A stretch of DNA of 7,840 bases from Myxococcales bacterium. Lineage in GTDB: Bacteria > Myxococcota > Bradymonadia > REDH01. Shown here piece after piece: positions 1 to 6,776 of this stretch. A program made the translations under genes and the position numbers. The stretch lies in NCBI GenBank assembly GCA_018970625.1, contig JAGWVZ010000154.1, forward strand, positions 1 to 7,840. Direction: 5' to 3'. How positions within the stretch are numbered: the stretch's first letter is position 1; every line of letters begins with the position of its first letter. The notes under the pieces were generated by a model, which saw nothing but the letters and a program-made list of their open reading frames with translations, did not search any database and was not told the origin of the DNA.

Positions 1-1831
1 GAGTCGCTCCAGCGCTCGTCATGAGCGCTTTTTTGTACTTCATAAGCGATACGCTGCGCTCCATAAGCGCCTCGAGTACCGCCGCATCGGATTCAACCTG
101 CTGCACCTGCGACAGCGCCTCGGTCACGCGCACCAGCTCGGCGTTCACCCAGCGCTCTTTCAGCCGCCGCGTGATGCCTTCCCAGGTGGCGCTGGCCGCC
201 GCGGCGTCCATGGCCACGGCCGAGGCCAGCACGGCATACATGCCTTTCACCAGACCCTGGTCGTCCCATGATTCAAAGAGCTCCTGCAGCGTGCGAATGC
301 GGCCTGCTGCGTACTCTTCGGCGGCCTCGGCCAGAAAACTCTGAAACCGTGTGTCGTCCACCAGCAGCGCGATCTGCTCGCGAAAGGCGGAATCCAGCAG
401 GCGCGGATGGTCGTTCAGCGTCACCAGTAACGTCGCGTGATCGCGCGACAACGTCGCTGCCACGACCTGCTCTTCGGTCGCCTCAGTGTCTTCAGCCGGC
501 TGCTGCTCAAAATTCCTGCGCTCCGTCGCCTGCTTTCTGTCGCGCCATGCCCGCACCAGCTGCTCTGCCGTAAAGCCAAGTCGCCGAGCAGCATCCTCGG
601 TCGCGGCTTCACGCAACAGCCGGTTTTTCACGACCGACAACACATCGCCCAGCTCTTCGGCTGCACGCGTCCGTGTCGCTACATCGCGCCCCACTGCCGG
701 ACCGATGATCTGGTCCACCAGAATATCGAGCATGGGCCGAGCCGAGTCGAGCACGCGTGCGATGCCGGCGGTGCCTTCGGTGCGCGCCAGATCGTCAGGG
801 TCCTGACCATCCGGCAGCTGTGCCCAGAGTACCTCGGGCATGTCCGCTTCCATGAGCACATCGAACGCCTTGCGCGCCGCCGCACGCCCGGCCCGGTCGC
901 CGTCATAGAAGAGGATGACCCGACGCGTAAACCGCATCAGCAGCCGCGCCTGTGCTTCGGTGAGCGCTGTTCCGAGCGCCGCGCACGCCTCGGGGAACGC
1001 CCTGGCATGCATGCTCACGACGTCAAAGTTGCCTTCGACCAGCACCGCCCGCCCCCGCTCCTGAATCGCCCGCTGCGCGGCATGCAGGCCATAAAGCTCG
1101 CGGCCCTTCGTATAAAACGTCGTCTCGGGAGAGTTGATGTACTTTGCGTTCTCAGCCGGATCGAGCGTCCGCCCCGAAAACGCCAGCACCTGCTTCGAGA
1201 GCCCGTAAACCGGGAACATGATGCGGTCGCGAAACCGGTCGTATTGCCCCGATTCGTTCTGCCGCGTAATCACCAGGCCCGCAGCGTCCAGCGCGGCCAC
1301 GGCGACGCCACGCGGAACGGCCGCGTCCAGCAGGTTGGACCATCCGGAAGGCGCATAACCCAGACCGAACGCTCGTGCGGTGGCCTCGTCGATACCGCGC
1401 GTCTCCAGATACGAACGCGCTGCGACATGCCGCCCCGACCACAGCTCGGTCTCCCACAGGTTCTGGGCGAAGTCAGTAGCGCGGAAGTAGCGCTCGCGTT
1501 CTCCGCGACGGGCGTTATCGACGTCATCCTCGATGCGCTCGATGCGAACGCCCGCCCTGTCGGCCAGCTTCTGCATCGCTTCGGGGAACGACAACCCATC
1601 GTGACGCATCAGGAATCCGACCGAGTTGCCCGAAGCGCCACACCCAAAACAGTGGAACACGCCGCGCTCGGGCGAAACGCCGAACGAAGGCGACTTCTCC
1701 TGGTGAAACGGACACAGACCGACCCAGCGTGTGCCGCGCCGTTGCAGCTTCACGTACTGTCCGACGACCTCCAGAATGGAAGTGCGTGACTGAATCTCTT
1801 CAACGAGCTGCTGGGGTATTCGCCCACCCAT
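1..1831 (-). CDS. dnaG: DNA primase DnaG (3' end beyond left edge)
   Basis: DnaG synthesises the RNA primers for chromosome replication, working with the DnaB helicase. Reading from the ATG at 1831 gives an open frame of about 610 codons that reaches the left edge without a stop, close to full length for the family. The N-terminal zinc-binding domain has C40 and H43 in CPFHQEKSPSF and C61 and C64 in HCFGCG. The TOPRIM catalytic core has EGNFD (E266, D270), ALGTA and YDGDRAG (D310, D312), which correspond to the metal-binding acidic residues of E. coli primase. The C-terminal part is helical and poorly conserved, as expected for the helicase-binding domain. The Shine-Dalgarno before 1831 is weak, but the MGGRIPQQLVEEIQSRTSIL start matches known primase N-termini and no better start lies upstream. 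In many bacteria rpoD follows dnaG; that position is off the window. Identification is very sure. Confidence 0.97.
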   Translation of the reverse strand, partial: MGGRIPQQLVEEIQSRTSILEVVGQYVKLQRRGTRWVGLCPFHQEKSPSFGVSPERGVFHCFGCGASGNSVGFLMRHDGLSFPEAMQKLADRAGVRIERIEDDVDNARRGERERYFRATDFAQNLWETELWSGRHVAARSYLETRGIDEATARAFGLGYAPSGWSNLLDAAVPRGVAVAALDAAGLVITRQNESGQYDRFRDRIMFPVYGLSKQVLAFSGRTLDPAENAKYINSPETTFYTKGRELYGLHAAQRAIQERGRAVLVEGNFDVVSMHARAFPEACAALGTALTEAQARLLMRFTRRVILFYDGDRAGRAAARKAFDVLMEADMPEVLWAQLPDGQDPDDLARTEGTAGIARVLDSARPMLDILVDQIIGPAVGRDVATRTRAAEELGDVLSVVKNRLLREAATEDAARRLGFTAEQLVRAWRDRKQATERRNFEQQPAEDTEATEEQVVAATLSRDHATLLVTLNDHPRLLDSAFREQIALLVDDTRFQSFLAEAAEEYAAGRIRTLQELFESWDDQGLVKGMYAVLASAVAMDAAAASATWEGITRRLKERWVNAELVRVTEALSQVQQVESDAAVLEALMERSVSLMKYKKALMTSAGAT

Positions 1832-1870
1832 GCCAGACTCGACCGGGAATGAGGAATGGTAGGACACGCG

Positions 1871-1898
1871 AGCATACGGGGAGGCATCCGTCTGTCAA
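1871..1898 (-). promoter_or_regulatory. sigma70-type promoter of dnaG
   Basis: On the minus strand a perfect -35 hexamer TTGACA (1898-1893) is followed by a 16-base spacer and a -10 hexamer TATGCT (1876-1871, four of six consensus bases). Transcription would start near 1865, leaving a 5' leader of roughly 33 bases before the dnaG ATG at 1831. Immediately upstream of the -35 lies a short tandem GTCG run (1900-1911). This is the best promoter match in the window; its assignment rests on sequence and position only. Confidence 0.65.
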
Positions 1899-2218
1899 GC
1901 GACCGACCGACACTTTTGCCACGGTCCGGCGGCCCTCCACGCATGTTTTGCAGGGCGGCGGTTCGGTTCGGCGTTTGCGCTTGATCCACCGCTGCTCGTC
2001 GCCAACCACAGTTCTTTCTTGCCGGCGCCACGCGCGACATCACCGGTCTATTGGCTGACACCAGGCACCTGAGTCACACACGCGCGCGGATTTTATCGTG
2101 TTGGTGGGTTCTTGTTACCCGGATTCTGCATTTGCCAGCCAGCTCGTCGCATGAGTCAAAGCCGGGCAAACGCAGGAGCCTGCATCAATGCCGGGTGTTC
2201 GAGCACTCGCTGCGCGCA

Positions 2219-2254
2219 TTTGTCGGATGGCTTCGGGGCGAGGCGCTCGACAAA
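2219..2254 (-). terminator. Possible terminator hairpin after the SOUL gene
   Basis: TTTGTCG (2219-2225) and CGACAAA (2248-2254) form a perfect 7-bp inverted repeat. Inside it GCTTCG (2230-2235) and CGAGGC (2239-2244) pair around a GGG loop, with one G-T wobble on the plus strand and one mismatch on the minus strand. The structure begins 22 bases beyond the SOUL stop, where a terminator would sit. Neither side has a clear U-run, so it is not a canonical intrinsic terminator; it could instead protect the mRNA 3' end or be an operator. Confidence 0.35.
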
Positions 2255-2276
2255 CAATGGATTCGAATGACGCCTG

Positions 2277-2867
2277 TCAGTGCGCCGTAATCGTCGGTTC
2301 GTTTTCGGACTGAAGTGGAATCCAGACTTCATTCCGTCGCAACCAGGGCAGCGTCCACGGCGGGTCGTAGCGATTTATTTCGGGCGGACCCGCTGCGCGC
2401 AGGCCTCGCGCGGCGATCCACGATGTTAGTGTTTCGGTCTGGCTCGCCATTCGGGCGGCGGTCCAGAAGCCGGTGAATCGAATAACCGCCACCCGCCTGC
2501 CCGGCAGCTCGCGTAATTTCACCCGCCCGTCGTTCGGGGTGGGCATGGTTTGCAACGACGAACCCGACGGCATCGTGAATGATACCACCCATGCTTCGCC
2601 GTCTGGTCGCACGCCGACCGGTGCTGTCATGGCAATTTTCTCACCGGTGGGTCGCTGCCCAACCGGCGCGGTCATGGCAATGCGGGTAGAGCCCTGATTG
2701 CCGCCGAAGATATAGCCGGCGAGTCTGCGAAATCCTGCGCTCGATGCTGTATCCCATTCGCCAGCGACTTCCGTCTCGGCGACGACGCACGTCGGATACT
2801 CGCGAACGGTGATGGTCCCGTCCTCGACGACCACGGTGAAACGGGGTTCCTCGACTTTTTCTGCCAT
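2277..2867 (-). CDS. SOUL-family heme-binding protein
   Basis: The 196-residue product belongs to the SOUL/HBP family, proteins that bind heme or related tetrapyrroles; the bacterial role is not settled. Family marks are VREYP (21-25), GFRRLAGYIFGGN (45-57), a doubled IAMTAPVG motif (63-70 and 78-85), the MPSGSSLQTMPTPND stretch (99-113), RRVAVIRFTG (124-133) and RYDPPWTLPWLRRNEV (166-181). I chose the ATG at 2867 because AGGAG sits 8 bases before it and the homology begins there. The frame stays open to a TTG at 2999, but those extra 44 residues look unlike the family. There is no signal peptide from the chosen start, so the protein is probably cytoplasmic. It stands alone and is divergent from the ppsA unit. 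The family call is secure; the biological role is not. Confidence 0.93.
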   Translation of the reverse strand: MAEKVEEPRFTVVVEDGTITVREYPTCVVAETEVAGEWDTASSAGFRRLAGYIFGGNQGSTRIAMTAPVGQRPTGEKIAMTAPVGVRPDGEAWVVSFTMPSGSSLQTMPTPNDGRVKLRELPGRRVAVIRFTGFWTAARMASQTETLTSWIAARGLRAAGPPEINRYDPPWTLPWLRRNEVWIPLQSENEPTITAH

Positions 2868-3086
2868 GGGTCTCGCTCCTGCCAACGAAGGGGCCAGCGG
2901 TGACCAGAGCCAGCGACGAGAACCGTCGATGACCATCGCAATTGCTGCCGACTGAACGTGGCGTAGCGGGCATGGTAGGCACAGCAGGGTGCGTCGCAAG
3001 AGCAGGGCACGGTTCTTGCTCTATGCCATGAGCGGGCCGCTGGAATTGCAGGTGGCTTGAATTGGCATGAGTCCACGCGAATCAAA
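2868..3086. other. Divergent intergenic region, SOUL gene / ppsA unit
   Basis: These 219 bases separate the SOUL gene from the plus-strand small ORF and ppsA, and should carry promoters for both directions. The minus-strand candidate is at 2972-2999. For the plus strand, TTGAAT at 3057-3062 has only a poor -10 partner (AATCAA after 17 bases), so I do not assign a promoter to ppsA. Confidence 0.5.
2972..2999 (-). promoter_or_regulatory. Possible promoter of the SOUL gene
   Basis: On the minus strand TTGCGA (2999-2994) and TACCAT (2977-2972) are separated by 16 bases, each matching four of six consensus positions. It would give a leader of about 100 bases before the ATG at 2867. The match is modest. 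A 6-bp dyad GCAAGA/TCTTGC (2996-3019) overlaps the -35 end, so the site could be regulated. Confidence 0.28.
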
Positions 3087-3302
3087 ATGATGAACGCAGA
3101 CGTCCATAACCGCAGGTTCCACGGCCGCGAGTACCTGCCGCGAGGGGGCGACGCCGGGAAGGCCGCGTGGCGATTTCATGTGTTCTCGCCGAGCGCCGAT
3201 AGCGCGACGGGTGCAAACGTGCGCGAAATCGCCCATGTCACCATGCAGAAACTGCCCACATTCGAAACCAGTCAACCAGTCATCAGGGGAATTACGCTAT
3301 GA
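3087..3302 (+). CDS. Small hypothetical protein overlapping the ppsA start
   Basis: This is an open frame of 71 codons beginning MMNADVHNRRFHGREYLP and ending in CTATGA, where ATGA is also the ppsA start, giving a 4-base overlap typical of translational coupling. Counted by hand, GC at codon positions 1, 2 and 3 is about 61, 49 and 72 percent, the pattern of a GC-rich coding gene. The product is basic and hydrophilic, without a signal peptide or membrane segment. I do not recognise a family. The start is uncertain: ATG at 3087 or 3090, or the in-frame TTG at 3057; none has a good ribosome binding site, which is the main argument against the gene. The alternative is that this stretch is simply the ppsA leader. 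Confidence 0.42.
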   Translation: MMNADVHNRRFHGREYLPRGGDAGKAAWRFHVFSPSADSATGANVREIAHVTMQKLPTFETSQPVIRGITL

Positions 3303-5788
3303 AATCAATCTCCAATCCTGTGGCAGACCAGACCGAAACTTCAAATGGCTCCGTTTCCTACATCCGCTGGTTCGCCGATATTACCATCGCCGATATTCCG
3401 CTGGTTGGCGGCAAGAACGCTTCACTGGGCGAAATGGTGCGCGAACTCGCGAGTAAAGGCGTAAAGGTTCCGAATGGATTCGCCATTACCGCAGAAGGAT
3501 TTCGCCACTTTATTCGCGAAGCAAACCTGGACGACTTCATTGCCGACACACTGGCTGGACTGGATACAAGCGACATGGCGAACCTGAGCCAGCGCGGCCA
3601 CGCTGTGCGTCAGGCAATTCGTGGCGCTTCGTTGCCCGAAGATTTGCGTGAGCAGATTGCCAGCGCCTACAGGCAATTGCAGGGCGAAAGTGAGCTTCCG
3701 CTGGATGTGGCCGTTCGGTCGTCGGCCACAGCCGAGGACTTACCTGACGCCAGCTTCGCAGGGCAGCAGGAGACCTACCTGAATGTGCAGGGCGTCAGTG
3801 AGCTGCAGGCCACGTGTCTTCGTTGTTTTGCGTCGCTCTTTACCGACCGTGCCATCAGCTATCGGGTCGACAAGGGGTTTGCCGATATCAAGGTCGCGCT
3901 CAGCATCGGCGTTCAACGCATGGTGCGGTCTGACCTCGCCTGTGCCGGCGTCATGTTCACCATCGATACAGAGAGTGGCTTTCGTGACGCGGTGCTCATT
4001 AGCGCGGCCTACGGGCTGGGGGAGAACGTGGTGCAGGGGTCCGTCACACCCGACGATTATACGGTCTTCAAAACCACCCTGAAGACAGGCCATCGGCCAA
4101 TTGTGCACAAGTCTGTCGGCAGCAAGGAATTCAAGCTGATTTACCACAACGGCGTCGGCAAAATGGTGGAAAATGTGCCGGTCCCCATGGCCGACCGTGA
4201 GAGATTCGCATTGACCGACGACGAGGTGCTTCAGTTGGCGCGTTGGGGCTGTATGGTCGAACAACATTACAGCGCGGTGCACGGGACACCAACCCCTGTC
4301 GACCTGGAATGGGCAAAAGATGGCGTCACCGGCGAGCTGTTCATTGTTCAGGCCCGCCCTGAAACTGTTCAGTCGCGAAAGAACCGCGACGTGCTCGAGA
4401 CCTATAAGCTGGGTGGACGCAGCGCGGTGCTCGCCACCGGCCGCAGCGTCGGCGAAAAAGTCGCTACCGGGCGAGTTCGGGTCATTACCAGCGCCAATTT
4501 CATTGACCAGTTTCAGTCCGGCGAGGTGCTCGTTACCGACAAGACCGACCCCGACTGGCAACCGATCATGAAGAAGGCCGCCGCAATCGTCACCAATCGT
4601 GGCGGCCGCACGTGCCATGCGGCGATCGTCAGTCGTGAGCTCGGTGTGCCAGCCATCGTAGGAACCGGGCACGGTACCGAGCAGCTAAAAGACGGACAGC
4701 TCGTGACCGTGAGCTGCGCCGAGGGTAACGCGGGTTTCGTGTACGAAGGCGCCCTGCCATTCGAGGTACAACGAACCGACCTGAGGACGATCGGCGACCC
4801 GCGCACGGGCGTCATGATGAACCTCGCCAATCCCGAAGAGGCGTTCTCGCTCTCTTTCGTTCCGAACGATGGTGTCGGCCTTGCCCGTATGGAATTCATT
4901 GTGACGAACTACATCAAGATTCACCCTCTTGCGCTTATCGACTTCGACACACTCGCCGATGCCGAGGCGAAAGCCGAAATTGCGCGGCTGACGGTCGGGT
5001 TTGTCGATAAACCACAATATTTTGTCGATCGGATGGCGCAGGGCATTGGCATGCTGGCTGCCGCATTTTTTCCGAAAGACGTGATTCTGCGTCTGAGCGA
5101 TTTCAAGACGAACGAATACGCCAATCTGATTGGTGGAAAAGCGTACGAACCCCACGAGGAAAACCCCATGCTGGGCTTCCGCGGGGCTAGTCGTTACTAC
5201 CACCCGCGGTATCAGGCGGGCTTTGCGCTGGAGTGTCTGGCGGTAAAAAAGGTTCGCGACGAAATGGGCCTCACCAACCTGAAGGTCATGGTCCCATTTT
5301 GTCGCACGGTGGACGAGGGTCGACTTGTACTGGCTGAAATGGAGAAACACGGCCTGCGTCGCGGCGAGAACGCTCTGGAGGTGTACGTCATGTGCGAGAT
5401 TCCGGCCAACGTCATTCTGGCCGACGAATTCTGCGACATTTTCGACGGATTCAGCATCGGCTCCAACGACCTGACGCAGCTGGTGCTCGGTGTCGATCGG
5501 GACAGTGAGATTGTGGCGCCCATCTTTGACGAACGAAATCCCGCCGTAACGAAAATGATCGCCCAGGCCATTGCGACCTGTCGTGCACGCGGGCGCAAAA
5601 TCGGTATCTGCTGTCAGGCGCCGAGCGATTATCCGGAGTTTGTGAAGTTCCTGGTCGAGCAGGGCATCGATAGCGTGTCGCTCAGCCCCGACACGGTGAT
5701 GAAGACCCGTCTGGCGGTGCTTGAGATTGAAGCCGCCCTCGCTCACATGCCGGCGCACACCTCGAGCGTGGCCATGTCTTCGGTGTAA
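3299..5788 (+). CDS. ppsA: Phosphoenolpyruvate synthase (pyruvate,water dikinase)
   Basis: PpsA converts pyruvate, ATP and water to phosphoenolpyruvate, AMP and phosphate (EC 2.7.9.2), a cytoplasmic step into gluconeogenesis. The 829 residues are near the usual length and have the three family domains in order. The N-terminal nucleotide/pyruvate-binding domain contains VGGKNASLGEM (about 40-50) and VRSSATAEDLP (139-149). The swivelling phospho-histidine domain contains GGRTCHAAIVSRELG with H440 as the phosphorylated residue. The C-terminal PEP/pyruvate barrel contains ENPMLGFRGASRY (621-633), VYVMCEIPANVILADEF, FSIGSNDLTQLVLGVDRDS and GICCQAPSDYPEF with C771 as the catalytic Cys. The start is supported by AGGGGA (3285-3290) 8 bases before the ATG. 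One oddity: the usual Gly after the catalytic Cys is Cys772. The 3' end overlaps the opposite-strand lipoprotein gene by 46 bases. Identification is very sure. Confidence 0.97.
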   Translation: MKSISNPVADQTETSNGSVSYIRWFADITIADIPLVGGKNASLGEMVRELASKGVKVPNGFAITAEGFRHFIREANLDDFIADTLAGLDTSDMANLSQRGHAVRQAIRGASLPEDLREQIASAYRQLQGESELPLDVAVRSSATAEDLPDASFAGQQETYLNVQGVSELQATCLRCFASLFTDRAISYRVDKGFADIKVALSIGVQRMVRSDLACAGVMFTIDTESGFRDAVLISAAYGLGENVVQGSVTPDDYTVFKTTLKTGHRPIVHKSVGSKEFKLIYHNGVGKMVENVPVPMADRERFALTDDEVLQLARWGCMVEQHYSAVHGTPTPVDLEWAKDGVTGELFIVQARPETVQSRKNRDVLETYKLGGRSAVLATGRSVGEKVATGRVRVITSANFIDQFQSGEVLVTDKTDPDWQPIMKKAAAIVTNRGGRTCHAAIVSRELGVPAIVGTGHGTEQLKDGQLVTVSCAEGNAGFVYEGALPFEVQRTDLRTIGDPRTGVMMNLANPEEAFSLSFVPNDGVGLARMEFIVTNYIKIHPLALIDFDTLADAEAKAEIARLTVGFVDKPQYFVDRMAQGIGMLAAAFFPKDVILRLSDFKTNEYANLIGGKAYEPHEENPMLGFRGASRYYHPRYQAGFALECLAVKKVRDEMGLTNLKVMVPFCRTVDEGRLVLAEMEKHGLRRGENALEVYVMCEIPANVILADEFCDIFDGFSIGSNDLTQLVLGVDRDSEIVAPIFDERNPAVTKMIAQAIATCRARGRKIGICCQAPSDYPEFVKFLVEQGIDSVSLSPDTVMKTRLAVLEIEAALAHMPAHTSSVAMSSV

Positions 5789-6210
5789 CACGGGCGCGCG
5801 CTATCGACCTCGCCGCCATAATACGCGACGCGCCCTGCGCAATCGAGCCCTGCGAAACAGGTGAGTTCTGCCTGGCGAGCGGCGACGCACGCACGCACGG
5901 ACGGCGTATCGTCGGCGAGCGTGTCGTAGAACGCAAAGCAGTCGGTCACGCATTCGCTGACCTCTACCCCGCTCTCCGAATAGCAGACCTGCTCGGCTTC
6001 GCACGCCTGCACGCACAGGTCGTATATCGGCGCCACCAGCCCAGCCAGCGTACTGGTGCCGAACGTACGCGCCGGGCTGTCTTCGACGCTGACGGTGCCG
6101 CCGCAGCCGGCCAGCATCATCAACAGCGCCGGAATCACCCGCCGCCCTGCAAAAATGCCCGTGAAGTCAGGGTGTTGCGGAAGAGTCCAGAAAGAGGGTG
6201 AGCGAGTCAT
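5743..6210 (-). CDS. Cys-rich lipoprotein of unknown function
   Basis: The 155-residue product has a lipoprotein signal: arginines at 23-24, a short hydrophobic run VIPALLMM and the lipobox LAGC with the acylated Cys at 36, followed by GGT. It should be anchored in an envelope membrane. The mature part has ten further cysteines (66, 70, 76, 87, 91, 108, 118, 124, 141, 152), including CX3CX5C, CX3C and CX5C spacings, which suggests several disulfides outside the cytoplasm. Such Cys-rich lipoproteins are frequent in Myxococcota; none has a function I can name for this one. The ATG at 6210 has GAGG 4-5 bases upstream. An alternative GTG at 6138 would give a more ordinary short signal peptide. 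The gene overlaps the membrane-protein gene before it by 44 bases, and its end lies inside the end of ppsA. Confidence 0.8.
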   Translation of the reverse strand: MTRSPSFWTLPQHPDFTGIFAGRRVIPALLMMLAGCGGTVSVEDSPARTFGTSTLAGLVAPIYDLCVQACEAEQVCYSESGVEVSECVTDCFAFYDTLADDTPSVRACVAARQAELTCFAGLDCAGRVAYYGGEVDSARPCYTEDMATLEVCAGM

Positions 6211-6649
6211 CAAAACCTCGGACAGTGGCGATCGCGATGCCCATGCCGGCGACCAGCACAACGAGCAACGCCGTCACACCATAGCTGAGGCGCACCCACT
6301 GCCGCAACGACTCCCCGCGCCGGTCGAGCGACGCCAGCATCAGGCCGGCGCCGACGATGGCGGTCGAGATGGAGTGCCAGGCCAGATGCTCCTTGATTTC
6401 GAAGAGCACGCCGTAGAACCGCGCGTGTCGATACAGGTCCAGCTTCGCCGTCGTGCGGTACTCCGGATAGATGATCCAGCCGAGCACATTGACGGCGATG
6501 ACCAGGGCGGTGGCCAGATACCCCGAAATGCGGGTCCATCGGGCGGGGCGCCTGGCTTTGCGCAGCGCAAAAACCGGGTGCAGGCACAGCGCGAGCGCCA
6601 ACAACCCGATGTGTCCGTGAAACTTCTCGAGCAGTAACCAAAGGTTCAT
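6167..6649 (-). CDS. Four-helix membrane protein, His-rich, unknown
   Basis: The 160-residue product has four predicted membrane helices, at about 13-29, 42-61, 86-106 and 122-143, with short basic loops between them (RKARRPARWTR and LDRRGES). Histidines 11, 13 and 24 lie at or in helix 1, and 88 and 92 in helix 3, an arrangement that could ligate a heme b or a metal; this is inference, as no cytochrome signature is certain. Start ATG at 6649 has GGAAG 5 bases upstream. It is the first gene of a minus-strand unit: the lipoprotein gene starts 44 bases before this one ends, so the two are probably co-translated and may work together at the envelope. It is divergent from fadN. I do not recognise a named family. 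Confidence 0.8.
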   Translation of the reverse strand: MNLWLLLEKFHGHIGLLALALCLHPVFALRKARRPARWTRISGYLATALVIAVNVLGWIIYPEYRTTAKLDLYRHARFYGVLFEIKEHLAWHSISTAIVGAGLMLASLDRRGESLRQWVRLSYGVTALLVVLVAGMGIAIATVRGFDDSLTLFLDSSATP

Positions 6650-6747
6650 TGCATCTTCCGGCGGGGGGAATGGCGACGGTGTACGCCAAAGGCGCGGTGC
6701 CTGTCATGTGAAGTCGTGGTGACAGCCGGTGGTGTGAGCAAGCCCCG

Positions 6748-6776
6748 TTGACAACCTGTTAGTGAACGACCATTCA
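6748..6776 (+). promoter_or_regulatory. Possible fadN promoter (-35 TTGACA)
   Basis: A perfect -35 hexamer TTGACA (6748-6753) lies about 80 bases before the fadN ATG. At 17 bases spacing the -10 position reads CATTCA (6771-6776), a poor match, and it falls inside the neighbouring dyad. A weak -10 beneath an operator would suit a repressed or activator-aided promoter, but the hexamer alone could be chance. Confidence 0.35.

Larger units (their letters stand above)
1832..2276. other. Intergenic region between dnaG and the SOUL gene
   Basis: This gap of 445 bases holds the dnaG promoter at its left end and a hairpin at its right end (2219-2254). I found no ORF with a good ribosome binding site or a recognisable protein. 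No stretch folds as a tRNA: the T-loop-like TTCGAGC near 2199 has no pairing stem. A bulged stem GCCCT/AGGGC (1932-1956) and the small palindrome GCAGGAGCCTGC (2172-2183) are present but not otherwise supported. The length is somewhat large for this compact region, so a small RNA or gene remnant cannot be excluded. Confidence 0.6.

Noticed and set aside
437..1789. Long plus-strand open frame of 450 codons opposite dnaG
   Set aside because: It is antisense to a certain dnaG gene, with a low-complexity Arg/His/Pro-rich product and no recognisable domain; GC-rich genes commonly leave such open antisense frames.
2190..2210. tRNA-like T-loop TTCGAGC
   Set aside because: The flanking bases do not pair as a T-stem and no acceptor or anticodon arm fits around it.
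2051..2290. Plus-strand frame of 79 codons in the dnaG/SOUL gap
   Set aside because: It starts with TTG without a ribosome binding site, has an atypical composition and overlaps the hairpin and the end of the SOUL gene.
2625..2700. Tandem repeat in the SOUL gene (two IAMTAPVG units)
   Set aside because: A doubled MTAPV motif is a normal feature of the SOUL family, not a recent duplication.
2868..2999. N-terminal extension of the SOUL protein from TTG 2999
   Set aside because: The ATG at 2867 has AGGAG at good spacing and the family similarity begins there; the extension overlaps the likely promoter.
3740..5791. Minus-strand open frames of 310 and 368 codons opposite ppsA
   Set aside because: They mirror the codon structure of ppsA, which is certain from its motifs, and their products resemble no family.
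6056..6637. Plus-strand frame of 193 codons opposite the membrane-protein gene
   Set aside because: The minus-strand frame gives four clean hydrophobic helices and a good start; the plus-strand product is polar, Arg/Gln-rich and looks like an antisense shadow.
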